Below, piece by piece: positions 7,741 to 14,332 of a stretch of 34,033 nucleotides of DNA. The position numbers were made by a program, and so were the translations under genes. Below the pieces are notes generated by a model. It searched no databases. It saw nothing but the letters and a program-made list of their open reading frames with translations, and was not told the DNA's origin. Source of the stretch: Solirubrobacterales bacterium (GTDB lineage: Bacteria; Actinomycetota; Thermoleophilia; Solirubrobacterales; Solirubrobacteraceae); assembly GCA_027451345.1 (NCBI GenBank), contig DAIDJO010000007.1, positions 1 to 34,033 of the forward strand. The letters are read 5' to 3'. Every line of letters begins with the position of its first letter. Positions within the stretch are counted from its first letter, which is position 1.

Positions 7741-9252
7741 CTAGGCCCGCTCGATCAACATCGCGTCGCGCAGCCGCGGGGGTCCCGAGCGGATGAAGTG
7801 CTTCCCCTCGTCCGGGGTCGGCGTCGGGAGCTCGCTGACGGCCACCGTGCGCGGGGCGGAGGAGCGCAGGCGGAGGATGCCGAAGTCCCGCACGTAGGAG
7901 CGGCCGACGACGCGGAAGCCCGGGATCACGTAGCGACGGTGAAGGCGCGAGGGCACGAGGTTGCACTCCGAGCCCCACCAGCAGAAGCCTCCGAGGTGGC
8001 GGTGCGGGAGCGCGGCGATGACGTCGATCTCGGTCACCTGCGGCAGCGTCGTCTGCCTGATGTACTGGAGGTCCTTCAGATAGAGCCCGAGCGGCATGAT
8101 CCCGGGGTTGTCCTGGACCACGACGATCCGCCCGTCCATCTGGCCCTGGCCGGGTGCCGGCCACGGGCCGAGCGCCCGCGCGACGAGCTGCCAGTTCGGG
8201 CGCTGGAACTTGACGTCGGTGTCGACGCTGATCACGGCGAAGATCCCGATCGCGCAGAGCACGACGGTCGCCGCGGTGCCGGCGAGCCGGGCGCGCGCCG
8301 CGCCCAGCCCGCTCGCCACCACGGCGGCGGCGGGCATCCACAGCGGCAGCACGTTGCGCCCGAGCAGCGTGCTGTGGCCGGGGACCGCGGCGAGCAGGAG
8401 CCCGGCCAGCGCGAGGCCGGCGGGCAGCATCGCCGCCCGGCGCTCGACGCGCCGTGATCGCCAGAGCAGCAGCGCGACGCTGAGCGCGACGAGGGCGAAG
8501 GCGAGGAACTTCACCAGCGTTCGGGCGTGCGTCTCGGGCCCGATCAGGAACAGGGCCGGAATCTGACGCAGCCGCAGCAGGTACGACGCCTTGGCGATCC
8601 AGTGGTTGTTGCGGGTGCTGTCCTGCTGGATCGCCAGGGGGAGCAGCGCGAGTCCGACGGCGAGGATCGCCCCGATCCCGACCTGCAGCGCCCGCGAGCG
8701 GCGGTGCAGGTACAGCAGCCACGCCGCCTCCGGCGCGACCAGGATGACGGCGTAGTAGTGGGTGAGGAGGGCGAGGCTGCAGGTCGCCGCCCACCACGCC
8801 ACCGCCACCCGGTGCGGCCGTTCGCGCACGTAGGCGAAGGCGACGAGCGTCGCGGCGCAGAACATCACGAGCATCTCGTAGGCCCGCGCCTCCTGCGAGT
8901 ACCAGACGAGCAGCGGGTTGCACGCGGCGAGCGCGGCCGCGATCAGGGCGGCGCGCCGGCTCGGCAGCAACTTGGCCGCGGCGGCGTAGACGAGCGGGAT
9001 CGTCAGCGTGCCACAGAGGGCCGAGAGCGACTTCAGGCCGGCCGGGCCGATCCCGAAGATCCGGCTCCACAGCCACGCCACGCAGTAGTAGAAGGGGGGC
9101 GTCGACTCCAGGTGCGGGATCAGCCCGAGCATGTGCCCCGGGGACCTCTGGACCAGAAAGTCGGTGTAGGCCTCGTCGAACCAGAAGCCCTGGCGTCCGA
9201 TGGCGTAGAAGCGCAGCAGCGCCCCGAGCGCGGTCAGCAGGAGGATCGGCAC
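7741..9252 (-). CDS. GT-C fold membrane glycosyltransferase (PMT/ArnT-like), copy 2
   Basis: A 503-residue paralogue of the downstream gene. It shares WFDEAYT (D26, E27), ESTPPFYYCVAWLW, NPLLVWYSQEARAYE and the C-terminal CWWGSECN (C424, C430) with PSRL and YVIPGF. The frame is open to 9567, but I chose the GTG at 9252 for two reasons. The codons between 9306 and 9252 include TTA, TGT, ACT, CCA and CCT, unlike the GC-ending usage of the gene, and a -10-like CATCCT lies 7 nt upstream. GTG 9306 is the alternative. The product would begin directly with the first transmembrane helix. Divergent from aroH. Together the two genes look like a recent tandem duplication for envelope glycan decoration. 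Confidence 0.8.
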   Translation of the reverse strand: MPILLLTALGALLRFYAIGRQGFWFDEAYTDFLVQRSPGHMLGLIPHLESTPPFYYCVAWLWSRIFGIGPAGLKSLSALCGTLTIPLVYAAAAKLLPSRRAALIAAALAACNPLLVWYSQEARAYEMLVMFCAATLVAFAYVRERPHRVAVAWWAATCSLALLTHYYAVILVAPEAAWLLYLHRRSRALQVGIGAILAVGLALLPLAIQQDSTRNNHWIAKASYLLRLRQIPALFLIGPETHARTLVKFLAFALVALSVALLLWRSRRVERRAAMLPAGLALAGLLLAAVPGHSTLLGRNVLPLWMPAAAVVASGLGAARARLAGTAATVVLCAIGIFAVISVDTDVKFQRPNWQLVARALGPWPAPGQGQMDGRIVVVQDNPGIMPLGLYLKDLQYIRQTTLPQVTEIDVIAALPHRHLGGFCWWGSECNLVPSRLHRRYVIPGFRVVGRSYVRDFGILRLRSSAPRTVAVSELPTPTPDEGKHFIRSGPPRLRDAMLIERA

Positions 9253-9326
9253 GCGCGGCAGGATGTCAGTCGCACATAAAGGGAGGGATGGCCCGTGCGA
9301 GCGCACCGCCCACCGCACGCCTCTGA

Positions 9327-9332
9327 CAGAAT
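9327..9332 (+). promoter_or_regulatory. possible -10 box (CAGAAT) for aroH
   Basis: A CANNNT variant 8 nt before the aroH ATG at 9341, at the spacing seen for the TANNNT boxes elsewhere in the window. It is weaker because the first T is C. The box matters because the 88-bp gap separates divergent genes. Confidence 0.35.
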
Positions 9333-9340
9333 TTCCTCCG

Positions 9341-9709
9341 ATGCAGCGATTGTTTGCGCTCAGGGGCGCCAATAGCGTGGAGCGCAACGATGCGTCGTCG
9401 ATCCTCGCCGCCACCGACCAGCTGATGCGGGAGATGATCGAGCGCAACGCGCTCACCCCGGAGACGATGGTGAGCTGCATCTTCACGCTCACCGCCGATC
9501 TGGACGCCGAGTTTCCGGCCGTCGCCGCCCGCCAGCTCGGCCTCAGCCGCGTTCCCCTGCTCTGCACCCGGGAGGTCCCCGTGCCGGGTTCGCTGCCGCG
9601 CGTCGTGCGAACGCTGCTGCACTACTACGCCGAGGAGGACCACGAGCCCAAGCACGTGTACCTCAACGCGGCGCGCGTCCTGCGCTCGGACCTCGACTCG
9701 GCCCAGTAG
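9341..9709 (+). CDS. aroH: chorismate mutase, AroH class (monofunctional)
   Basis: A 122-residue protein matching the Bacillus-type trimeric AroH fold, which rearranges chorismate to prephenate for Phe and Tyr synthesis. The catalytic set known from Bacillus AroH is in place at nearly the same numbers: R8 in ALRGA, C75, E78, R90 and Y107, with NSVERND and HVYLNAARVLRSDL as further family blocks. The frame opens at 9263, but homology starts at the ATG at 9341. AroH-type mutases are much rarer than AroQ types. The TAG stop (9707-9709) is embedded in the predicted -10 box of hisC. The neighbours (aminotransferase, DAHP synthase, TyrA, EPSP synthase) fit the pathway. Confidence 0.93.
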   Translation: MQRLFALRGANSVERNDASSILAATDQLMREMIERNALTPETMVSCIFTLTADLDAEFPAVAARQLGLSRVPLLCTREVPVPGSLPRVVRTLLHYYAEEDHEPKHVYLNAARVLRSDLDSAQ

Positions 9710-9712
9710 TCT
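9707..9712 (+). promoter_or_regulatory. -10 box (TAGTCT) for hisC, leaderless
   Basis: TANNNT hexamer whose first three bases are the aroH stop codon. It lies 6 nt before the hisC ATG at 9719, so +1 is predicted exactly at the A of ATG. No Shine-Dalgarno is present. Confidence 0.65.
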
Positions 9713-9718
9713 CCGATC

Positions 9719-10798
9719 ATGGCCCTCGAGTTCGCGGAGAAGACCCGACGGATCCCGGTCTACCCCGTCGCCGCCGGCTACAGCCTCGGCCCGGACGTGG
9801 CGATGCTCGCCTCCAACGAGGCGACCTTCGGTCCGCTCGAGCCGGTCGTCGAGGCCGCTCGCCACGCGATCCTCGGCGCCAACCGCTACCCCGACCCCTC
9901 GTACCTGCCGCTGCGCCGGGCGCTCGCGGACCGCTACGGGGTTCCGTGGGAGCGGATCGCGCTCGGCACCGGGTCCTGCGACCTGCTGCTCGCCGCCGGC
10001 GAGGCGCTGCTCGAGCCGGGCGCCGAGCTCGTCTACGCCTGGCCCGCCTTCAGCATCTATCCCCACCTCGCCGCGGCGTCGGGCGCGCGGGCGATCCAGG
10101 TGCCGCTCACCGGCGAGGCGGCGCACGACCTCGAGGCGATCGCCGCCGAGGTGACGGTCGCCACGCGCCTCATCCTCGTCTGCAACCCGAACAACCCGAC
10201 GGGCACCGCGCTCCCCCTCGAGGACATCGAGGCGTTCCTGCAGCGGGTCCCGGACCAGGTCTGCGTCATCCTCGACGAGGCGTACGTGGAGTTCTCGCTG
10301 ACCGTCGGCGACCCGTTCGCGTCGCTGCCGCTGCTCGAGCGGCATCCCAACCTCGTCATCCTGCGCACCTTCTCGAAGGTGTACGGCCTGGCCGGTCTGC
10401 GCGTCGGCTACGGGCTCTGCGGCAGCGAGTCCTTCCGCGTCGCCGTGGACCAGGTGCGTCAGCCGTTCTACCTGAGCGGTGCCGCCCAGGCGGCGGCGGT
10501 GGAGGCGCTGCGCTACCAGGACGAGGTCGAGCGCCGGGTGGTCGCCACGGTCGCGGCCCGCACGACCGTCACCGAGGCGCTCCGGGCGCGCGGACACTGG
10601 GTGGCGGAGAGCGACGCCAACTTCGTCTGGGTCCGCCTGGCCGAGGACGGCGATGATGCGCCGGTCGTCGCTGCGCTGCGGGAACGGGGCGTCGTGGTCC
10701 GCGCCGGGTCGGCCCTCGGAGGGCCCGGCTTCGTGCGCGTGACGCTCGGCACCGACGCCGAGAACGAGCGCTTCCTGAGCGCCCTCGACGCGCTGTAG
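9719..10798 (+). CDS. hisC: HisC-type PLP aminotransferase (histidinol-phosphate or aromatic)
   Basis: A 359-residue fold-type I aminotransferase of the HisC family. Visible elements are NEATFGPLEPV near the N-terminus, CNPNNPTGT (the PLP and substrate loop), LDEAYVEF, and TFSKVYGLAGLRVGYG with the Schiff-base lysine K220. No other histidine gene is in the window. The neighbours are chorismate mutase, DAHP synthase and prephenate dehydrogenase, so I infer it transaminates phenylpyruvate or 4-hydroxyphenylpyruvate (as some HisC-like enzymes do), possibly as well as histidinol phosphate. Sequence alone does not separate these specificities. The start is set by an ideally spaced leaderless promoter. 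Confidence 0.88.
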   Translation: MALEFAEKTRRIPVYPVAAGYSLGPDVAMLASNEATFGPLEPVVEAARHAILGANRYPDPSYLPLRRALADRYGVPWERIALGTGSCDLLLAAGEALLEPGAELVYAWPAFSIYPHLAAASGARAIQVPLTGEAAHDLEAIAAEVTVATRLILVCNPNNPTGTALPLEDIEAFLQRVPDQVCVILDEAYVEFSLTVGDPFASLPLLERHPNLVILRTFSKVYGLAGLRVGYGLCGSESFRVAVDQVRQPFYLSGAAQAAAVEALRYQDEVERRVVATVAARTTVTEALRARGHWVAESDANFVWVRLAEDGDDAPVVAALRERGVVVRAGSALGGPGFVRVTLGTDAENERFLSALDAL

Positions 10799-10830
10799 GC
10801 GACCGCGGACAACGCAGCCCGGGCGGGCGA

Positions 10831-10856
10831 ACCGCCGCTGCGCGACCGCCGCTGCG
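10831..10856. repeat. 12-bp direct repeat upstream of the aro leader promoter
   Basis: ACCGCCGCTGCG occurs at 10831-10842 and again at 10845-10856, a 14-bp period separated by CG. The second copy ends 15 bp before the -10 box of the leader ORF, thus covering the -35 region. It could be a binding site for a regulator, but GC-rich DNA gives short repeats by chance. The rest of 10799-10870 shows nothing further that I can support. Confidence 0.4.
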
Positions 10857-10871
10857 GGGTCGGATGCGTGC

Positions 10872-10877
10872 TAGATT
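10872..10877 (+). promoter_or_regulatory. -10 box (TAGATT) for the aromatic leader ORF
   Basis: TANNNT hexamer 5 nt before GTG 10883, with predicted +1 at 10883-10884. It would give a leaderless leader-peptide mRNA reading on into DAHP synthase. Confidence 0.6.
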
Positions 10878-10882
10878 CGGGC

Positions 10883-10975
10883 GTGACGCGTATGGACGAC
10901 GCACGCCCCTCCACCCTCGGCTGGTCCTTCTACGCGCGCTACGCCGGCTGGCGATTTAGCCAGGCGCTCGGCTGA
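10883..10975 (+). CDS. aromatic-rich leader peptide of the DAHP synthase gene (30 aa)
   Basis: A 30-codon ORF (GTG to TGA) immediately after a TANNNT box, with in-frame ATG 10892 as the alternative start. Its core GWSFYARYAGWRF has Trp14, Phe16, Tyr17, Tyr20, Trp23 and Phe25: two of each aromatic residue in 12 codons. Phe25 is TTT and the preceding Arg is CGA, both unusual in this GC-ending genome. Classical attenuation leader peptides are rich in the end-product amino acids of the operon they control. DAHP synthase, the committed step for all three aromatics, starts 170 bp downstream. I infer a ribosome-stalling sensor rather than a functional protein. I found no resemblance to the Trp-only trp leader peptides I know from actinobacteria. 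Confidence 0.7.
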   Translation: MTRMDDARPSTLGWSFYARYAGWRFSQALG

Positions 10976-11034
10976 ACACCCCCTCGTCCGATCATCAGGC
11001 GCGCGGACGAACCAGAGCGGGGCCGAGCGTCGGC
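10948..11034 (+). promoter_or_regulatory. alternative helices in the aro leader RNA (attenuator core)
   Basis: Helices seen by eye, not computed. (a) 10948-10952 with 10959-10963 (CTGGC/GCCAG), inside the last aromatic codons. (b) 10963-10973 with 11021-11031, nine Watson-Crick pairs plus two G-U, joining the 3' end and stop of the leader ORF to a downstream segment. (c) 10984-10990 with 11004-11010 (TCGTCCG/CGGACGA). (d) 11022-11026 with 11030-11034 (GCCGA/TCGGC). Helices b and d exclude each other, and a ribosome at the leader stop codon would block b. That is the logic of ribosome-mediated attenuation, but the exact switch cannot be proven by inspection. Confidence 0.5.
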
Positions 11035-11048
11035 AGTCACCGCGCCGG

Positions 11049-11079
11049 GCCGCGTCGAGTAACTCGCGGCTGCTGTTTT
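11049..11079 (+). terminator. putative attenuator terminator before DAHP synthase
   Basis: Perfect 6-bp GC stem GCCGCG (11049-11054) with CGCGGC (11065-11070), 10-nt loop, extendable by a G-U pair. It is followed by TGCTGTTTT (11071-11079), one of the few T-rich runs in the window. It lies between the leader ORF and aroF, where an attenuator terminator is expected. An upstream CCGCG at 11040-11044 could compete for the same 3' arm. A short U-tract makes efficiency uncertain. Confidence 0.5.
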
Positions 11080-11081
11080 CG

Positions 11082-11146
11082 TACAGTCAACGGAGCACCC
11101 ACGAGGATTTGTGACGATGAATCGCCAGACGAAGGGCCCAGCGTGA
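11082..11146 (+). promoter_or_regulatory. aroF proximal leader: possible second -10, mini-ORF and SD
   Basis: TACAGT at 11082-11087 fits a TANNNT box, which would start a transcript near 11094 and bypass the attenuator. GAGGA at 11103-11107 precedes an 11-codon ORF, GTG 11111 to TGA 11146 (MTMNRQTKGPA). Its stop overlaps the aroF ATG as TGATG. GAAGGG at 11131-11136 is the aroF Shine-Dalgarno, 9 nt from the ATG. The mini-ORF may serve translational coupling. Confidence 0.4.
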
Positions 11147-12231
11147 TGACCGTGATCCGCGCCAACCAGGGCGACGCCGTCCGTGACCAGCGGATCGAGC
11201 GCCTCGTCCCGCTGATCACGCCCCAGGAGCTGTTCGACGAGCTCCCGCTCGACGATGAGCGCGTCGCCACGCTGCTGAACGGCCGGGCCGCGGCCCACGC
11301 CGTGCTCGACGGCGACGACGACCGGCTGCTCGTCGTCGTCGGCCCCTGCAGCGTCCATGACGTCGAGGCCGCGCGCGAGTACGCGGCGCGGCTCGCCGCG
11401 GAGGCCCAGCGCCTGGCCGGCGACCTGCTCGTCGTCATGCGCGTCTACTTCGAGAAGCCGCGCACCACCGTCGGTTGGAAGGGTCTGATCAACGATCCGC
11501 ACCTCGACGGCTCCGGGGACGTCAACACGGGGCTGCGCATGGCCCGGCGCTTCCTGCTCGAGGTGCTCGGTCTCGGCCTGCCGGTCGGGTGCGAGTTCCT
11601 CGACCCGATCACGCCCCAGTACATCTCCGACCTCGTCTCGTGGGGCGCGATCGGGGCGCGCACGACCGAGAGCCAGATCCACCGGCAGCTCGGCTCCGGG
11701 CTGTCGATGCCCGTCGGCTACAAGAACCGCACCGACGGCAACGTCCAGGTGGCCGTCGACGCGGTGCGCGCGGCGGCGGCCCGGCACGCCTTCGCCGGCA
11801 TCGACGCCGACGGCCGCTCGGCCATCCTCCACACGCGCGGCAACCGGGACTGCCACATCATCCTGCGTGGCGGGCGGTCGGGAACGAACTTCGATGCCGA
11901 GTCGGTCGCCGAGGCGAACGCGCTGCTGCGCGCCTCACACCTGCCCGAGCGCGTCGTGATCGATCTCTCCCACGACAACAGCGGCAAGCGCCCGGAGCGT
12001 CAGCCCGAGGTGGCGCGGGCGGTGGGCGCCCAGGTGGCCGGAGGGGATCGGACGATCACCGGCGTGATGATCGAATCGTTCCTGGTCGAGGGCAACCAGG
12101 CCCCCGGCCCGCTCGAGACGCTCACGTACGGCCAGTCGATCACCGACGGCTGCATCGGCTGGGAGACGACCGTCTCCGTGCTCGAGGAGCTGGCGGCCGC
12201 GGTGCGGTCCCGCCGCACGACGAACCCCTGA
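11146..12231 (+). CDS. aroF: DAHP synthase, class I (AroF/G/H type)
   Basis: A 361-residue 3-deoxy-7-phosphoheptulonate synthase, condensing PEP and erythrose 4-phosphate as the first shikimate-pathway step. Class I features include GPCSVHD with metal-ligand C68, KPRTTVGWKGLINDP, TPQYISDLVSWGAIGARTTESQ, MPVGYKNRTDG and DLSHDNSGK. The N-terminal helix region before residue 60 is the extension that carries feedback inhibition in the AroG family; which aromatic inhibits cannot be read here. ATG 11146 has a GAAGGG Shine-Dalgarno at 9 nt; GTG 11143 in frame is an alternative. Many actinobacteria use the unrelated class II enzyme, so the class I form is worth noting. It is preceded by the attenuator-like leader. 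Confidence 0.95.
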   Translation: MTVIRANQGDAVRDQRIERLVPLITPQELFDELPLDDERVATLLNGRAAAHAVLDGDDDRLLVVVGPCSVHDVEAAREYAARLAAEAQRLAGDLLVVMRVYFEKPRTTVGWKGLINDPHLDGSGDVNTGLRMARRFLLEVLGLGLPVGCEFLDPITPQYISDLVSWGAIGARTTESQIHRQLGSGLSMPVGYKNRTDGNVQVAVDAVRAAAARHAFAGIDADGRSAILHTRGNRDCHIILRGGRSGTNFDAESVAEANALLRASHLPERVVIDLSHDNSGKRPERQPEVARAVGAQVAGGDRTITGVMIESFLVEGNQAPGPLETLTYGQSITDGCIGWETTVSVLEELAAAVRSRRTTNP

Positions 12232-12236
12232 GCTGC

Positions 12237-13055
12237 GTGCGCGTCGCGGTCGTCGGCCTGGGTCTGATCGGCGGCTCGGTCGCGTTGGGGGCGCGCGAGC
12301 GGCTCGGCGCCGAGGTCTCCGGCTGGGATCCCGATCCCGCGGCCGTCGTCGCGGCGAGACGCCGCGGCGCGATCGCCTCCGGCGCCGGCTCGCTGGCCGG
12401 CGCCGTCGCCACCGCCGATGTGGTGGTCACGGCCGCTCCGGTGACCGCGCTGCCGGAGCTCCTCGCCGATGTGCTCGCCCTCGCCCCGGCCGACGCGGCC
12501 GTCACCGACGTGGGCTCCACGAAGGGCACGATCGTCGCGGCGGTCGATGATCCGCGGTTCGTCGGCGGCCATCCGCTGGCCGGGGCGGAGACGCGCGGCG
12601 CGGCAAACGCGAGTGGCGACCTGTTCGACGGCAGCGTCTGGTACCTGTCGCCGGGGCCGCGCACCGGCGAGCGGGCGGTCACGCGGGTGGAGGCGCTGGT
12701 CACGGGGCTCGGCGCCATCCCGACGCGGGTGGACGCCGCCGCGCACGACCGCCTGATGGCGGCCGTCTCGCATCTGCCGCACGTCTTCGCCAACGTGCTC
12801 GTCGCCCACGCGCTGCACGCCGGCGTTGACGACGCCTCCGGGCCGAGCTTCCGCGACGCCACCCGCGTCGCCGGGGCCAACCCCGCGGTCTGGGGACCGA
12901 TCTTCCTCGACAACCGGGGGGCGGTGGCGGAGGCGATCACCGACGCGGTGGCGCGCCTGGAGAGCTTCCGCGACCAGCTTGAGCGCGGTGACGGTGCCGC
13001 GATCGCCCGGTGGTGCGAGGAGGCGGCCGCGGACCGTGGGAGGCTCGGCCGGTGA
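12237..13055 (+). CDS. tyrA: prephenate (or arogenate) dehydrogenase
   Basis: A 272-residue TyrA. The N-terminal Rossmann motif is GLGLIGGS (residues 7-14), followed by DVGSTKG and GGHPLAGAETRGA, the conserved prephenate-binding blocks. AVSHLPH carries the catalytic-region histidines H179 and H182. The product oxidatively decarboxylates prephenate toward tyrosine; choice between prephenate and arogenate is not decidable by eye. There is no C-terminal ACT regulatory domain. The GTG start lies 5 nt after the aroF stop without a Shine-Dalgarno, so it probably depends on translation of aroF. The frame stays open well upstream inside aroF, but the Rossmann strand begins at this GTG. The stop overlaps the aroA start. 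Confidence 0.94.
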   Translation: MRVAVVGLGLIGGSVALGARERLGAEVSGWDPDPAAVVAARRRGAIASGAGSLAGAVATADVVVTAAPVTALPELLADVLALAPADAAVTDVGSTKGTIVAAVDDPRFVGGHPLAGAETRGAANASGDLFDGSVWYLSPGPRTGERAVTRVEALVTGLGAIPTRVDAAAHDRLMAAVSHLPHVFANVLVAHALHAGVDDASGPSFRDATRVAGANPAVWGPIFLDNRGAVAEAITDAVARLESFRDQLERGDGAAIARWCEEAAADRGRLGR

Positions 13056-14332
13056 GCGCCCACGCGCGGGTCGCTCCCGGCGAGCCGCCGTCCCGCTGGG
13101 AGGTCCGCGTCCCCGGGTCCAAGAGCCTCACCAATCGCGCGCTGCTGCTCGCCGGGGTCGCCGCCGGGGAGTCCTCGATCCTGCGGCCGCTGCGCTCCGA
13201 CGACACCGAGGTGATGGCCGCCGCGCTGCGCGGGCTCGGCGCCTCGGTCGACCACGCCTCCGACGGGCTCTGGCGGGTCGCGGGGCTCGCCGGCGCTCCC
13301 CGGGGCGACGCCGAGCTGTACTGCGGCATGGCCGGCACGGTCGGGCGCTTCCTGCTGCCGATCCTGGCGGCGGGTGAGGGCCGCTTCACCGTCGACGCGC
13401 ACGCGCAGCTGCGCCGCCGCCCCCTCGGACCCGTGCTCGACGCCCTGCGCGCGCAGGGCGCGACGGTCACGGGCGACGCGTTCCCGCTCACCCTCCTCGC
13501 CGCCGGCTTGGCCGGCGGCGAGGTGACGGTCGACGCCTCGGTCTCCAGCCAGTTCCTGTCCGGGCTGCTGATGGCCGCCCCCCTGGCCCGGCGGGAGACC
13601 ACGCTGCGTTTCGCCTCCCTCGTCTCGGCCGCCTACCTCCGCCTGACGATCGATGTGATGCGGGCCTTCGGCGCCGACGTGACGGCCGGGGAACACCACC
13701 TCACCGTCGCACCCCAACCCTATGTCGGCGCGCGGTACGAGATCGAGCCGGACGCCTCGAGCGCGTCGTACTTCCTCGCCGCGGCCGCGGTGACCGGGAC
13801 GACCGTTCGGCTGCGGGGTCTCGATCGCCGAGCGACCGCGCAGGGGGACATCGCACTCGTCGACCTCCTCGAGCGGATGGGATGCACCGTCCGGGACGGC
13901 GCGGACCTCGAGCTCACCGGGCCCGGCCGGCTCCACGGCGCGACGGTCGAGATGAGCAGCAGCTCCGACGTCTTCATGACCCTCGCCTGCGCCGCCGTGT
14001 TCGCCGAGGGGCCCACGACGATCGAGGGGATCGGGCACGCTCGCGTGAAGGAGTCCGATCGGATCGCGGCCTGTGCCGAGAACCTGCGACGGCTCGGCAT
14101 CCGGGTCGACGAGGGGCCGGACTTCCTGCGGGTTCACCCGGGCCTCCCACGGGCGGAGGTGCGGTTGCCGACCTACGAGGATCATCGGATCGCCATGGCG
14201 TTCTCGGTGATCGGCACGCGCGTTCCGGTGCGGCTCGAGGAGCCCTCGGTCGTCGCCAAGACGTTCCCCGGCTTCTTCGACCTGTGGCCGGCGACCGGCG
14301 CCTCGGTCGAGCTGATCGAGGGTGCCGGCTGA
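13052..14332 (+). CDS. aroA: 3-phosphoshikimate 1-carboxyvinyltransferase (EPSP synthase)
   Basis: A 426-residue EPSP synthase joining PEP to shikimate 3-phosphate. PGSKSLTNRALLLA (21-34) holds the PEP-binding lysine K24. RPLGPVLDALRAQGA, DASSASYFLAAAAV, and the GIGHARVKESDRIAACAENL block near the end are family signatures. The PEP-site loop reads GMAGTVGRF (92-100) instead of the enterobacterial GNAGTAMRP; actinobacterial enzymes often have GLAGTVMRF, so this is a variant of that type. The GTG start overlaps the tyrA stop (GTGA). A longer in-frame GTG at 13010 exists but lies within tyrA and before the homology. The stop overlaps the cmk start by one base. Confidence 0.96.
   Translation: MSAHARVAPGEPPSRWEVRVPGSKSLTNRALLLAGVAAGESSILRPLRSDDTEVMAAALRGLGASVDHASDGLWRVAGLAGAPRGDAELYCGMAGTVGRFLLPILAAGEGRFTVDAHAQLRRRPLGPVLDALRAQGATVTGDAFPLTLLAAGLAGGEVTVDASVSSQFLSGLLMAAPLARRETTLRFASLVSAAYLRLTIDVMRAFGADVTAGEHHLTVAPQPYVGARYEIEPDASSASYFLAAAAVTGTTVRLRGLDRRATAQGDIALVDLLERMGCTVRDGADLELTGPGRLHGATVEMSSSSDVFMTLACAAVFAEGPTTIEGIGHARVKESDRIAACAENLRRLGIRVDEGPDFLRVHPGLPRAEVRLPTYEDHRIAMAFSVIGTRVPVRLEEPSVVAKTFPGFFDLWPATGASVELIEGAG

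Noticed and set aside
9253..9567. Longer N-terminus for glycosyltransferase copy 2 (to 9306 or 9567)
   Set aside because: It would overlap aroH and its promoter and uses AT-rich codons unlike the gene. The paralogue shows that homology begins at the first membrane helix.
12140..14185. 681-codon minus-strand frame opposite tyrA and aroA
   Set aside because: Composition artefact antisense to two well-supported, translationally coupled genes.
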